From assembly GCF_012927325.1 (NCBI RefSeq), contig NZ_JABBGI010000002.1:62001-126000 (forward strand): a DNA stretch of 64,000 nucleotides. The letters run 5' to 3'. The notes below the pieces were generated by a model that ran no database searches, was not told the origin of the DNA, and saw only the letters and a list, made by a program, of their open reading frames with translations. The stretch is from Chryseobacterium antibioticum. Its GTDB lineage: Bacteria; Bacteroidota; Bacteroidia; Flavobacteriales; Weeksellaceae. This document shows positions 23,987 through 32,658 of the stretch, piece by piece. Each line of letters opens with the position of its first letter. Within the stretch, counting starts at the first letter, position 1. The position numbers and the translations under genes are program-made.

Positions 23987-24502
23987 TTAATTTGAAGTAA
24001 AATATTTCCGGATAAATTCCTCCAGTTCCTTTCCATGAAGATTTTTAGCGATTATTTTACCTTGACCATCTATAACTACATTAAAAGGAAGTTCTTCAAT
24101 TTCGTAAGCTTTTGCTACAGGGCTCTTCCAAAATTTGAGGTCACTCACCTGAATCCAGCTGATCCCAAAACGGTCTATGGCTTTCTGCCAGCTTTCTTTA
24201 TTTTTATCTAAAGAAACACCTAAGATTTCGAACGTCTGCTCTTTTACCTGATCAGAGAACATATCATATAATGTTTTCAGTTCAGGCTGCTCGCCAACGC
24301 ATGGAGCGCACCATGTAGCCCAAAAGTCGATCAGTACCACCTTCCCTTTTAAAGATGAAAGAGAGAATGAACTGCCATCCGTTTTTGACAGTGTGATTTC
24401 CGGAGCCTGTTGTCCTATTTCTATTTTGGTCTGTTGCGCTATTGTATATCCTGTAAGAATCAATACGGAAAAGAGGGTCAGAAAAACTTTCATATTAATC
24501 AT
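23987..24502 (-). CDS. TlpA/ResA-like thiol-disulfide oxidoreductase
   Basis: A 171-residue exported thioredoxin-fold protein. It has an N-terminal signal sequence (MKVFLTLFSVLILTGYTIAQ) followed by the AhpC/TSA-redoxin domain with the active site WATWCAPCVGE (CxxC) and the cis-Pro region EELPFNVVIDGQGKI. It probably reduces disulfides in the periplasm, for example in cytochrome maturation or with the adjacent rhodanese-like protein, whose gene overlaps its start by 8 bp. Confidence 0.88.
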   Translation of the reverse strand: MINMKVFLTLFSVLILTGYTIAQQTKIEIGQQAPEITLSKTDGSSFSLSSLKGKVVLIDFWATWCAPCVGEQPELKTLYDMFSDQVKEQTFEILGVSLDKNKESWQKAIDRFGISWIQVSDLKFWKSPVAKAYEIEELPFNVVIDGQGKIIAKNLHGKELEEFIRKYFTSN

Positions 24503-24929
24503 TGGTAGGATAATCTTTATCTAGCCAGTCCACTTTGATGTTTTTTGGCAGGTTTAAAAGTTTGACATTCCTGAATCCCATTTCCTGCAGCAATTTAAAT
24601 GCAGGACGGATGTTCGGGCATTTTACAAAAGGGCAGCATCCACAATAAATGACCACTTCTTTTCCTTTAGGAATATTTTTAAGATAATTTCTTAATTTTT
24701 CAAGATTTTCAGGCTCATGCGTAGGACCAATATCCACCGAACCTTTGATAATGGCTTCCGGACCTACAGAAATGATGACCATATTTTTTGTTTTGTTTTC
24801 TGTGATTCTTGCTGCTAAAAATGCAGGATCCATCAACTGACTGTCATTCCAAGGATCCTGTTTTTGCTGGGCAGAAAATTGACTGAACATGGAAGAGACC
24901 AGAAAAGCCATCATAAGTAGATATTTCAT
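24495..24929 (-). CDS. Exported rhodanese-like domain protein
   Basis: A 144-residue protein with a signal peptide (MKYLLMMAFLVSSMFSQFSAQ). The rhodanese-like domain (about 35-140) has its active-site loop in EVVIYCGCCPFVKCPNIRPAF, where the expected catalytic Cys is accompanied by three further Cys, an unusual density. It probably handles sulfur or thiol groups in the periplasm. It overlaps the TlpA gene by 8 bp, so the two are translationally coupled and likely act together. Confidence 0.8.
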   Translation of the reverse strand: MKYLLMMAFLVSSMFSQFSAQQKQDPWNDSQLMDPAFLAARITENKTKNMVIISVGPEAIIKGSVDIGPTHEPENLEKLRNYLKNIPKGKEVVIYCGCCPFVKCPNIRPAFKLLQEMGFRNVKLLNLPKNIKVDWLDKDYPTND

Positions 24930-25079
24930 TTTTCTTTTTTAACAAAGATATGAATTTAGCCATAAGCCCTATGATGAGCATAATTATGTTTGACACATTT
25001 TAAATGATCTGAATGTAAATATTTTATATATTTATTGTAGAATACATCACAAAAGTGCAAATAAAAGCAAATTAATACA

Positions 25080-26756
25080 ATGGAAGATAAATTCCAGCCC
25101 GACGCTATTATTGTCGGTTCCGGATTAGCAGGACTTACTGCTGCTATGGAAATTACAAATGTCGGGAAAAAAGTACTTCTTCTGGATCAGGAAACAGAGC
25201 AGAATATAGGGGGACAGGCATTCTGGTCGTTTGGAGGACTGTTTCTGATCAATTCGCCCCAACAGCGCAGAATGGGAATTAAAGATTCTTATGAACTTGC
25301 CCTTCAGGACTGGAAAGGAACTGCCGGCTTCGACCGTAAAGAGGATTACTGGCCCCGGAAGTGGGCCGAGGCCTATCTGAAATTTGTAGCCCATGAAAAA
25401 TACAATTACATATCTAAGCTGGGCATCAAACTGATGTTTATGGTAGGATGGGCGGAACGTGGCGATGGATCAGCAACGGGTCACGGGAATTCCGTACCCC
25501 GTTTTCATGTCAGTTGGGGAACGGGAACGGGTGTTGTGAAACCTTTTTTAGACAAAGCTTACCAAGCTAAAGAAAAAGGTCTTCTTCAGATGAAATTCAG
25601 GCATAGAGTGACCGAACTGATCCTTGAAAATGGCAAAATAAAAGGCCTCAAAGGAGATGTCCTTGAAAACGATAATAAAGAAAGAGGGGCTGCCACCAAC
25701 AGAAAGGTGATCGCTCAGTTCGACTATTATGCTCCTCATGTTATTATTGCCTCCGGAGGAATTGGTGCCAATCATGAACTGGTGCGGAAAAACTGGCCGG
25801 ATAGATTGGGAAAAGCCCCTGAAAATATGGTTTGTGGTGTTCCGGCATATGTGGATGGTAAAATGATAGGTATTGCAGAAAACTCAGGCGCCCATATTAT
25901 CAACCCGGACAGAATGTGGCATTATACGGAAGGTATACAAAACTGGAATCCCATATGGCCGAAACACGGCATCAGGATTTTGCCCGGGCCGTCTTCTTTA
26001 TGGTTTGATGCTAAAGGGAACCGTCTCCCCGCTCCTTTCCTGCCTGGATTTGATACGTTGGGAACCTTGAAGCATATACAGGATACAGGATTTTCCTATT
26101 CATGGTTTATTCTCACGCAGAAGATTATTAAGAAAGAATTTGCGCTTTCGGGGTCAGAACAGAATCCGGATATTACCAATAAGGATTATACTCTTTTTCT
26201 AAAAAGGATCTTTGGAAAAAAAGCACCGGGTCCTGTAGAAGCTTTTAAGGAACACGGAAAAGATTTTATTGTTTCCAATGATCTGAAAGATCTGGTGGAA
26301 AGGATGAACCAGCTGTCTGGTGAGCATCTTTTGAATTATGAAAAAATTAAAGAACAGATCGAAGCGAGAGACAGGGAACTGGACAATAAGTATTCAAAAG
26401 ATACACAGGTCAATTATATACGGAATACAAAGAATTATCTGGGAGATAAACTTGGGCGTGTAACGGCTCCTCATAAAATATTAGATCCTAAGAATGGACC
26501 TCTTATCGCTGTACGGCTCAATATTCTTACCCGAAAAACGTTGGGTGGAATTAAAACCAATCTTGACGGACAGGTTTTAAAGGAAGACGATACGGTGATT
26601 GAAGGTCTTTACGCAGCTGGTGAAGCAGCAGGCTTTGGCGGTGGTGGCATGCATGGCTACCGGGCACTGGAAGGAACATTTCTGGGAGGATGTATTTTCT
26701 CAGGGATGAAAGCCGGACAATATATTGCCGGACTAAAAAAGAATTCTGATTCTTAA
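25080..26756 (+). CDS. FAD-binding dehydrogenase (flavocytochrome/KstD-like)
   Basis: A 558-residue flavoprotein. The Rossmann FAD motif AIIVGSGLAGLTAAMEI stands at the N-terminus with an acidic end to the second strand (LLLDQE). The FAD_binding_2 C-terminal signature GLYAAGEAAGFGGGGMHGYRALEGTFLGGCIFSG is intact. It is most similar in layout to 3-ketosteroid dehydrogenase/fumarate-reductase-like oxidoreductases annotated simply as FAD-binding dehydrogenases; the substrate cannot be read from the sequence. A short-chain dehydrogenase follows in the same direction 82 bp downstream, suggesting a small catabolic unit. Confidence 0.85.
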   Translation: MEDKFQPDAIIVGSGLAGLTAAMEITNVGKKVLLLDQETEQNIGGQAFWSFGGLFLINSPQQRRMGIKDSYELALQDWKGTAGFDRKEDYWPRKWAEAYLKFVAHEKYNYISKLGIKLMFMVGWAERGDGSATGHGNSVPRFHVSWGTGTGVVKPFLDKAYQAKEKGLLQMKFRHRVTELILENGKIKGLKGDVLENDNKERGAATNRKVIAQFDYYAPHVIIASGGIGANHELVRKNWPDRLGKAPENMVCGVPAYVDGKMIGIAENSGAHIINPDRMWHYTEGIQNWNPIWPKHGIRILPGPSSLWFDAKGNRLPAPFLPGFDTLGTLKHIQDTGFSYSWFILTQKIIKKEFALSGSEQNPDITNKDYTLFLKRIFGKKAPGPVEAFKEHGKDFIVSNDLKDLVERMNQLSGEHLLNYEKIKEQIEARDRELDNKYSKDTQVNYIRNTKNYLGDKLGRVTAPHKILDPKNGPLIAVRLNILTRKTLGGIKTNLDGQVLKEDDTVIEGLYAAGEAAGFGGGGMHGYRALEGTFLGGCIFSGMKAGQYIAGLKKNSDS

Positions 26757-26838
26757 AAGGGAATGATCAATTTTTGCTTTGCAAGTGAACATTGAATTTT
26801 TAAGAGTCCATCATTAAAAAAACTTTAGATGAAAAAAA

Positions 26839-27642
26839 ATGAATACGTATTTCGATAACAAGGTGGTTTGGATCACCGGGGCTTCATCAGGCATTGGAGA
26901 AGCTCTTGTTAATCAACTGGCGGCAAAAAGCAGCGCGAGAATTATTCTTTCCTCGAGAAATAAAGAGCAGTTGTATGCGGTTGCAGAAAAGGCGGGACTG
27001 GATGTCAACCGTTTCGCTGTGTTGCCTTTAGACCTGGAAAATTATAAAAAAATGCCTGATATTGCAGCTGAAGCGATAGAAAAATTTGGAAAGATCGATA
27101 TTCTGATCAACAATGCCGGGCTTTCCCAACGATCTTTAGCTATGGAAACGGATATTGAGGTTGATAAACGTTTAATGGACATAGATTTTATAGGTACCGT
27201 TGCACTAACGAAGGCCATTCTTCCCTACATGATCAGGAACGGGGGCGGACATATTGCTGTAGTTTCCAGTTTGATGGGCGTTTTCGGAGCTCCGATGCGC
27301 AGCAGTTATGCAGCTGCCAAACATGCACTTCACGGCTTTTTTGACTCATTGCGTGCCGAATTATATACGAAGAATATTGCTGTGACAATAATCTGCCCGG
27401 GCTTTGTCCAGACCGATATTTCTATTAATGCCGTCACGGGTGATGGCTCACTGCAGGGAACCATGGATGATGCTACGATGAAAGGAATGCCTGCTGATGT
27501 TTTCGCCGGAAAAATGCTTGTAGCTATAGAAAAAAAGAAAAACCAAGCCACTATAGGAGGACAGGAAGTGATGGGGACTTATCTTAAACGGTTTTTTCCT
27601 GCTATGCTGGCAAAGATTGTCCGTAAAGCAAAAGTAGTGTGA
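26839..27642 (+). CDS. Short-chain dehydrogenase/reductase
   Basis: A 267-residue classical SDR. It has the cofactor motif TGASSGIGEAL (residues about 14-24), NNAG at about 91-94, and the catalytic Ser and YxxxK in SSLMGVFGAPMRSSYAAAKHAL. The C-terminal basic helix (FFPAMLAKIVRKAKVV) is typical of DltE/YqjQ-like members. It catalyses NAD(P)-dependent oxidoreduction of an unknown alcohol/ketone. It follows the FAD dehydrogenase and ends at a hairpin terminator. Confidence 0.88.
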   Translation: MNTYFDNKVVWITGASSGIGEALVNQLAAKSSARIILSSRNKEQLYAVAEKAGLDVNRFAVLPLDLENYKKMPDIAAEAIEKFGKIDILINNAGLSQRSLAMETDIEVDKRLMDIDFIGTVALTKAILPYMIRNGGGHIAVVSSLMGVFGAPMRSSYAAAKHALHGFFDSLRAELYTKNIAVTIICPGFVQTDISINAVTGDGSLQGTMDDATMKGMPADVFAGKMLVAIEKKKNQATIGGQEVMGTYLKRFFPAMLAKIVRKAKVV

Positions 27643-27656
27643 TCATTGATCGGTAA

Positions 27657-27682
27657 TAAAACCTCCCGTAATGAGAGGTTTT
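27657..27682 (+). terminator. Intrinsic terminator after the SDR gene
   Basis: AAAACCTC and GAGGTTTT form an 8-bp stem around a short loop, ending in a T-rich stretch. Confidence 0.8.
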
Positions 27683-27694
27683 GTATTTTAATGA

Positions 27695-27835
27695 AGAGCT
27701 ACTGGGCTTTCTGAGAAAAGCATTACTATTACCGATGCAACGATCAAAATAATTCTGGTAAAGCTTGAGAAATTTGAAAAGTTCCAGAAATTCATCAATA
27801 ACCTGAGAAAAGACAGTCTGGAAGCAGCATCTTAG
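27695..27835 (+). pseudogene. Short unidentified coding remnant
   Basis: A 46-codon open frame without an initiation codon starts right after a TGA (27692-27694) and stops at TAG (27833-27835). It encodes SITITDATIKIILVKLEKFEKFQKFI and ends RKDSLEAAS. It looks like a helical C-terminal tail of a lost gene. I do not recognise it. The rest of the 27643-28021 gap holds a terminator and nothing else I can name. Confidence 0.3.
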
Positions 27836-28021
27836 GATCTTTTACATGAGTCCTTCCCTGGCTGGTATAAAATCTATAAGAAATATTTAAAAATAATCAA
27901 AATACTGAACAACAGGTTTTTATTTGGCTTAATTATCGTTTTCTGGCTGCCCGGATCGAAATTTTTATAAAGATATTTCATAAATTTACGAAACCATTAC
28001 GGTTTTAAAATTGGTTCCCAG

Positions 28022-29866
28022 GTGAAAATTCACAATAAAAAAAAGTATTTAAGCTTTCTAAAATTTAAAAGAGACTTTCAAAAGTACGGACTGGAAAAGG
28101 CACGCAGCTATGAACTTATCCTCCACTGGCTCAATAACAGATTGAGCCGAAATCAGTTTCTGGTGCTTTCCGGGATTCTTGTGGGGTGCACTGCCGGTCT
28201 TGCCGGAGTGATTCTGAAAACGCTTGTTCATACCATCCACAATTTTATTACCCATATTCATTTCGAGTATCAGATCCTGTTTTATATCGTCTTTCCTTTT
28301 TTGGGAATTGTACTGACAACAGCGATCGTTATTACTTTGTTTAAAGGACAGGACAGAAAAGGAATCGGTGCTATTTTGTATGAAATCGCTCAGAATTCCA
28401 GTATTGTGGCTTCGGTAAAAATGTATTCCCAGGTCATTCAGAGTGCTGTTACGGTGGGACTTGGGGGCTCAGCAGGATTAGAAAGCCCGATAGCTGTTAC
28501 GGGAGCCGCGATCGGTTCCAATTATGCACAAACCTACAGACTCAGTTATAAAGAACGGACTCTTCTGTTAGCAGCTGGTGCCACTGCAGGGATCGCTTCA
28601 GCATTCAATGCTCCGATTGCCGGAATTATGTTTGCTTTTGAAATCCTATTGACGGGTGTAGTGTTTACAGATTTTATTCCTCTTGTTGTTGCAGCGGTTT
28701 GCGGAAGTCTTTTGTCAAGGATTTTGCTCCAGGAAGACATTCTTTTCAGATTCTATACAAGAGAGCCTTTCAACTATAAAAATGTTCCTTATTACCTTAT
28801 TCTGGGGATTGTAACCGGGTTATATGCACGGTATTTTGTGGTTATTTCTCAAAAAGTGGAGCATTTCATCAAAGGACTTAAGCTTTCCAGGATGCGTAAG
28901 GCAATGTTCGGAGGTTTGGTGTTGTCGCTGTTGTGCGTCCTTTTTCCTCCCCTGTTTGGAGAAGGGTATGAAACGGTAAAGGCGTTCACGAACGGAAATA
29001 CACATTCTATCATCAAAAACAGCTTTTTCAGATATTTTGAAATTGGAGATTGGACCATCATTATATTTTTGGTGCTGGTATGCCTTTTAAAAGCTTTTGC
29101 AACGTCTTTCACCATCTTTAGCGGGGGTAATGGCGGTAATTTTGCTCCGTCGCTTTTTGCAGGTGGTACGGTGGGTTATTTATTTGCATTGGTCTGCCAG
29201 CATATCGGGTTTACGGAAGTTCCGGTGACGAATCTTGTTCTGGTGGGCATGGCCGGAGCCATGAGCGGTGTACTTTATGCCCCTCTTACAGCCATATTTC
29301 TGATCGCTGAATCCAGTTTTGGTTATGATCTTTTTATCCCATTGATGATCGTTTCCATTATTTCCTATCTTATTGCCAAATGGTTCTCTCCGATCTCTCC
29401 GGAACTTAAATCTCTGGCTGATCAAGGGAAAATATTCACCAACAAGCATGATAAAAACCTTCTTTTTGCTTTAAGAACAGAAGATTTTATCGATCAGTAT
29501 TCTGAAACAATCAATGAAAATGCTTCGGTTAATGAATTATTTGAGCTGGTGAAAAATGGAGATAAAAATATTTTTGCCGCCATTGATGAATCCGGAAAGC
29601 TGAAAGGAATTCTTACTCTGGATGATATCCGTCCGTATCTTTTTAATCAGGAAATAGACCATCTGCAGACTGTGGCTCAGATTATGAAAGCACCACCAGC
29701 GGTTATTTACCCTGAAAATCAACCTTTGGAAATCCTCCAGATTTTTGATGATACGGGAGTCTGGAATCTTCCTGTAACCAGTGAATACAATGATTTTGTT
29801 GGGTTTATATCAAAATCTTCGATCCTGATGAGCTACAGACAGCTTTTAAAAGAATATTCTGATTGA
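28022..29866 (+). CDS. ClC-family chloride channel/antiporter with CBS pair
   Basis: A 614-residue polytopic membrane protein with a C-terminal cytoplasmic CBS-domain pair (about 470-610; GILTLDDIRPYLF, VGFISKSSILMSYRQLL). The ClC pore motifs are visible but varied: GLGGSAGLESPIAVTGAAIG replaces the usual GREGP segment, and GNGGNFAPSLFAGG corresponds to GGIFAP. The start is GTG at 28022. It conducts or exchanges chloride or another anion; the altered selectivity motifs mean the ion is uncertain. It is monocistronic between terminators. Confidence 0.9.
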   Translation: MKIHNKKKYLSFLKFKRDFQKYGLEKARSYELILHWLNNRLSRNQFLVLSGILVGCTAGLAGVILKTLVHTIHNFITHIHFEYQILFYIVFPFLGIVLTTAIVITLFKGQDRKGIGAILYEIAQNSSIVASVKMYSQVIQSAVTVGLGGSAGLESPIAVTGAAIGSNYAQTYRLSYKERTLLLAAGATAGIASAFNAPIAGIMFAFEILLTGVVFTDFIPLVVAAVCGSLLSRILLQEDILFRFYTREPFNYKNVPYYLILGIVTGLYARYFVVISQKVEHFIKGLKLSRMRKAMFGGLVLSLLCVLFPPLFGEGYETVKAFTNGNTHSIIKNSFFRYFEIGDWTIIIFLVLVCLLKAFATSFTIFSGGNGGNFAPSLFAGGTVGYLFALVCQHIGFTEVPVTNLVLVGMAGAMSGVLYAPLTAIFLIAESSFGYDLFIPLMIVSIISYLIAKWFSPISPELKSLADQGKIFTNKHDKNLLFALRTEDFIDQYSETINENASVNELFELVKNGDKNIFAAIDESGKLKGILTLDDIRPYLFNQEIDHLQTVAQIMKAPPAVIYPENQPLEILQIFDDTGVWNLPVTSEYNDFVGFISKSSILMSYRQLLKEYSD

Positions 29867-29942
29867 TTTTTTAAACTCAAAAAATCGGTATCATCTGCGA
29901 AGTCTGTTGAAACCTAAATAAAAAAAATCATTTGAAAGACAT

Positions 29943-29969
29943 AAAAAGCGGCCTGAAAAGACCGCTTTT
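29943..29969. terminator. Terminator between clc and the lipoprotein gene
   Basis: AAAGCGG and CCGCTTT stem with short loop and A/T tracts on both sides; it serves two converging genes. Confidence 0.8.
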
Positions 29970-29994
29970 GCTATACATTTATATATCCTTAATA

Positions 29995-31263
29995 TTAAGG
30001 ACAAGGATTTTGAGAATAGCCTCCGTTGCTGTTCAGTTTAGCGTTGATTTTCTTGAAATTGCCATTACTGTCCATTTTGGTTAATGCAATTCCTGAATTG
30101 TATTTATCTAATACATGCGCCATTCCTGTTTCTCTGTTTGGGATATCAACATAGTCGGCAAACATATCTCCGGAGAAATTAGGAGCAAAACCAGGAACCT
30201 GACTTGGAGGAACATTGGTGATAAATGATTCAAATAAGTTCGCATTGGTGATCACCAAAGCATAAACTGTTCCGTTGGGTGTTACAATATATCTTGTATT
30301 AAAACTTGGGTGACTGTTGTAATATTTAATCATACTGTAGACATCTCCAGCAGATGGTGGTGTATTTCCAGGGTGATTATGGATATCGGCTTCAGGATAC
30401 GCATAAGGATTATTGATATCACCGCTGTTGGCATTTAATTCCTGCACACCCGTGGCTTTCAGCTCCCCATTTGGAGTATCTCTTCCCATGCCTACCCCAT
30501 TTTCTTTTCCGTTCTGGTTGAAATTGTTAAGAATTCCCTGTTTGGCGTCATTAAATTTCTGTGTCTTAGAGTTATCTGTAGCTTTTTGCGAACCAGCCTG
30601 AGCCTTTGCACAAGGATCATTCGGGTTATTGGTTGGCGGAATGATAACGATAGGCGGAATTGGCGGACCTGTCGGAGGTTGTGGATTAGTTGGCGGATTG
30701 GGTACTGTGATGACTACTTCCTCAATAGAACCGTGACATTTTTTCCCGCATGAATCCATATCTCCATCTCCTGAACGCGCGGATGAAATATCTGATATGA
30801 TTTTTCCGTCAACCACCTGGATCTGATACCTCATGGAGCCTTCCAATGCGATATAGGTAACATTTCCGGTCATCTTTTTCATAATCTCATGAGCGCCCAG
30901 TCTGTGGTCGTCAGAAGAAAATTTTTCAACGGATTCAAATTTCCATAAATGTCCGGAAACCTTTTCCCCGTCGATTCTGAATGTCAATTCTTCAATTAGT
31001 TTTTCACTTTCATTTTTTACCGGAACCGAAATCAGAATGACATTGTTGTCATGCTTAAATGTCCGGGCATTTTCCCATTCGATCTGCTTTCCAGAAATAA
31101 TGTCCATATCCTTTACATACTCTTTTCTGATGTAAGAAAGTGGGTTTTTCTGAACTTGCACGGTTTCAGCTTCATGTTCTAACGTTTCATGAGCACACCC
31201 TTGCAGGGAGAATAAGGATAGCATAGCTCCCAACACGAAAAACGACAGCATTTTTTTCTTCAT
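29995..31263 (-). CDS. Lipoprotein with Pro-rich linker and JAMM-like C-terminal domain
   Basis: A 422-residue protein with a lipoprotein signal (MKKKMLSFFVLGAMLSLFSLQGC, lipidated Cys23). Its N-terminal beta-rich domain (about 40-180) includes a tight CGKKC pair, followed by a proline-rich linker (PNPPTNPQPPTGPPIPPI). The C-terminal domain has IHNHPGNTPPSAGD near residue 293, which fits a JAB/JAMM-type metal motif (HxHP, then S and D). In polymorphic toxin and peptidase families this motif marks Zn-dependent hydrolases. No secretion or immunity partner is adjacent. A surface metalloprotease or toxin-like effector is plausible; the fold needs checking. Confidence 0.65.
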   Translation of the reverse strand: MKKKMLSFFVLGAMLSLFSLQGCAHETLEHEAETVQVQKNPLSYIRKEYVKDMDIISGKQIEWENARTFKHDNNVILISVPVKNESEKLIEELTFRIDGEKVSGHLWKFESVEKFSSDDHRLGAHEIMKKMTGNVTYIALEGSMRYQIQVVDGKIISDISSARSGDGDMDSCGKKCHGSIEEVVITVPNPPTNPQPPTGPPIPPIVIIPPTNNPNDPCAKAQAGSQKATDNSKTQKFNDAKQGILNNFNQNGKENGVGMGRDTPNGELKATGVQELNANSGDINNPYAYPEADIHNHPGNTPPSAGDVYSMIKYYNSHPSFNTRYIVTPNGTVYALVITNANLFESFITNVPPSQVPGFAPNFSGDMFADYVDIPNRETGMAHVLDKYNSGIALTKMDSNGNFKKINAKLNSNGGYSQNPCP

Positions 31264-31407
31264 ATTTTTTAATATTTAAAGGGCGCAAATATATTAATAA
31301 ATCCTATAAATGAGAAATAAAAAACGAGTAGTTTTTCCAGATTTAATAGTACATTCACAGAATATTCATAAATGTGGGAGCTTTTATTATGGCGTTATTT
31401 TTCATGA

Positions 31408-31446
31408 AAAAAAAGACCCGTTCAGTATAACCGAAAGGATCTTTTT
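31408..31446 (-). terminator. Terminator of the aldo/keto reductase gene
   Basis: On the minus strand AAAAAGATCC pairs with GGGTCTTTTT (one G-T pair) and is followed by a T-run, about 30 bases after the reductase stop codon. Confidence 0.7.
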
Positions 31447-31477
31447 ATTGAGTTAAAATGAAATCTCTAATCTGACA

Positions 31478-32422
31478 TTATTTACTGGCCTGATTAAGCA
31501 GTTCAATATCTTCCTGATCTAAAACAAGTTGGGGAGCTTTGAATAAAGTATCAAGCTGAGATGCACTTGTTGCGCTCACAATCGGTGCTGTGATCAAAGG
31601 ATTGACCAAAAGCCACGCCAAAGCAGCTGTACTCTGTGTGGTCTGATGTTTTTCGCTCACCTGATCCAGTGCTTTCAGAACTTCAAGGCCTTTATCGTTA
31701 AGATATTTTCTCACACCCTCGCCTCTCTGGCTTTTGCTCAGGTCTGCTTCTGTACGGTATTTTCCGGTAAGAAATCCTGCAGCTAATGACCAGTAGGGAA
31801 ATACACTGAGATCAAATTGTTCTGCCAGCGGAGCATACTTGTTTTCAAAACCTTCTCTTTCCATTAAATTATAATGAGGCTGCAATGCCACATATTTGGG
31901 AAGATTATTTTTTTCTGCTGCTTCAAATGAGGCTTTCAAACGCTCTGGAGAAAGATTGGAAGCGGCAATATAACGCACTTTTCCAGCTTTGATGATCTCA
32001 TCGTAGGCAGCAAGTGTTTCTTCTACCGGAGTGATATTATCATCGAAATGAGTGTAATAAAGATCAATATGATCAGTTTGCAATCTCTGTAAAGATTCAT
32101 CCACAGACTTTAAAATATGCTTTTTGCTGATGTCAAAACCATGTTCTTTAGTTTCAGATCCCACCTTTGTAGCCAGTACAATATTCTGGCGGTTAGCGCG
32201 GCTTTTCATCCACTTTCCGATGATTTCCTCAGACTGCCCTCCTCTTCCGTTCACCCACCATGAATAGGTATCTGCCGTATCTATAAAATTGAATCCTGCA
32301 TCTGTAAACTTGTCCAATACATCAAAAGACTGTTGTTCATCAAGCGTCCATCCAAAAACATTTCCTCCAAAATTAACAGGTGCCACCGATAGATCCGTGT
32401 TTTTTATCTTTCTTTTTTCCAT
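31478..32422 (-). CDS. Aldo/keto reductase
   Basis: A 314-residue TIM-barrel NADPH-dependent reductase of carbonyl compounds. The catalytic tetrad is visible: Asp and Tyr in NFIDTADTYSWWVNGRGGQSEEIIG, Lys in VLATKVGSE, and His in DLYYTHFDD. The C-terminal cofactor region (PIVSATSASQLDTLF) is normal. Its closest resemblance is to the broad AKR group of general stress/YajO-like reductases. It is monocistronic with its own terminator. Confidence 0.93.
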   Translation of the reverse strand: MEKRKIKNTDLSVAPVNFGGNVFGWTLDEQQSFDVLDKFTDAGFNFIDTADTYSWWVNGRGGQSEEIIGKWMKSRANRQNIVLATKVGSETKEHGFDISKKHILKSVDESLQRLQTDHIDLYYTHFDDNITPVEETLAAYDEIIKAGKVRYIAASNLSPERLKASFEAAEKNNLPKYVALQPHYNLMEREGFENKYAPLAEQFDLSVFPYWSLAAGFLTGKYRTEADLSKSQRGEGVRKYLNDKGLEVLKALDQVSEKHQTTQSTAALAWLLVNPLITAPIVSATSASQLDTLFKAPQLVLDQEDIELLNQASK

Positions 32423-32601
32423 AAAATAGAATTGTCATTAAAATATTAAGAAGGATCTAAGGTAAGGAATATCAGAGAGGATTCCGGATTCAAAATAAAC
32501 ATACCGCTTATAGTTATAATAAATGGAAAAGCTTATTCTGCCTCGTTTTTTTATCATTATCCGAAGAAATTCCGGATGCCTTTATCTTATCAAAACCATA
32601 C

Positions 32602-32633
32602 AAAAAAAACAGCTTCCATGATGAAAGCTGTTT
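32602..32633 (-). terminator. Terminator of the 601-residue protein gene
   Basis: AAACAGCTT (32607-32615) pairs with AAGCTGTTT (32625-32633), with an eight-T run on the minus strand. Confidence 0.85.
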
Positions 32634-32658
32634 AATCTATCAATTTAAAAAAATACGG

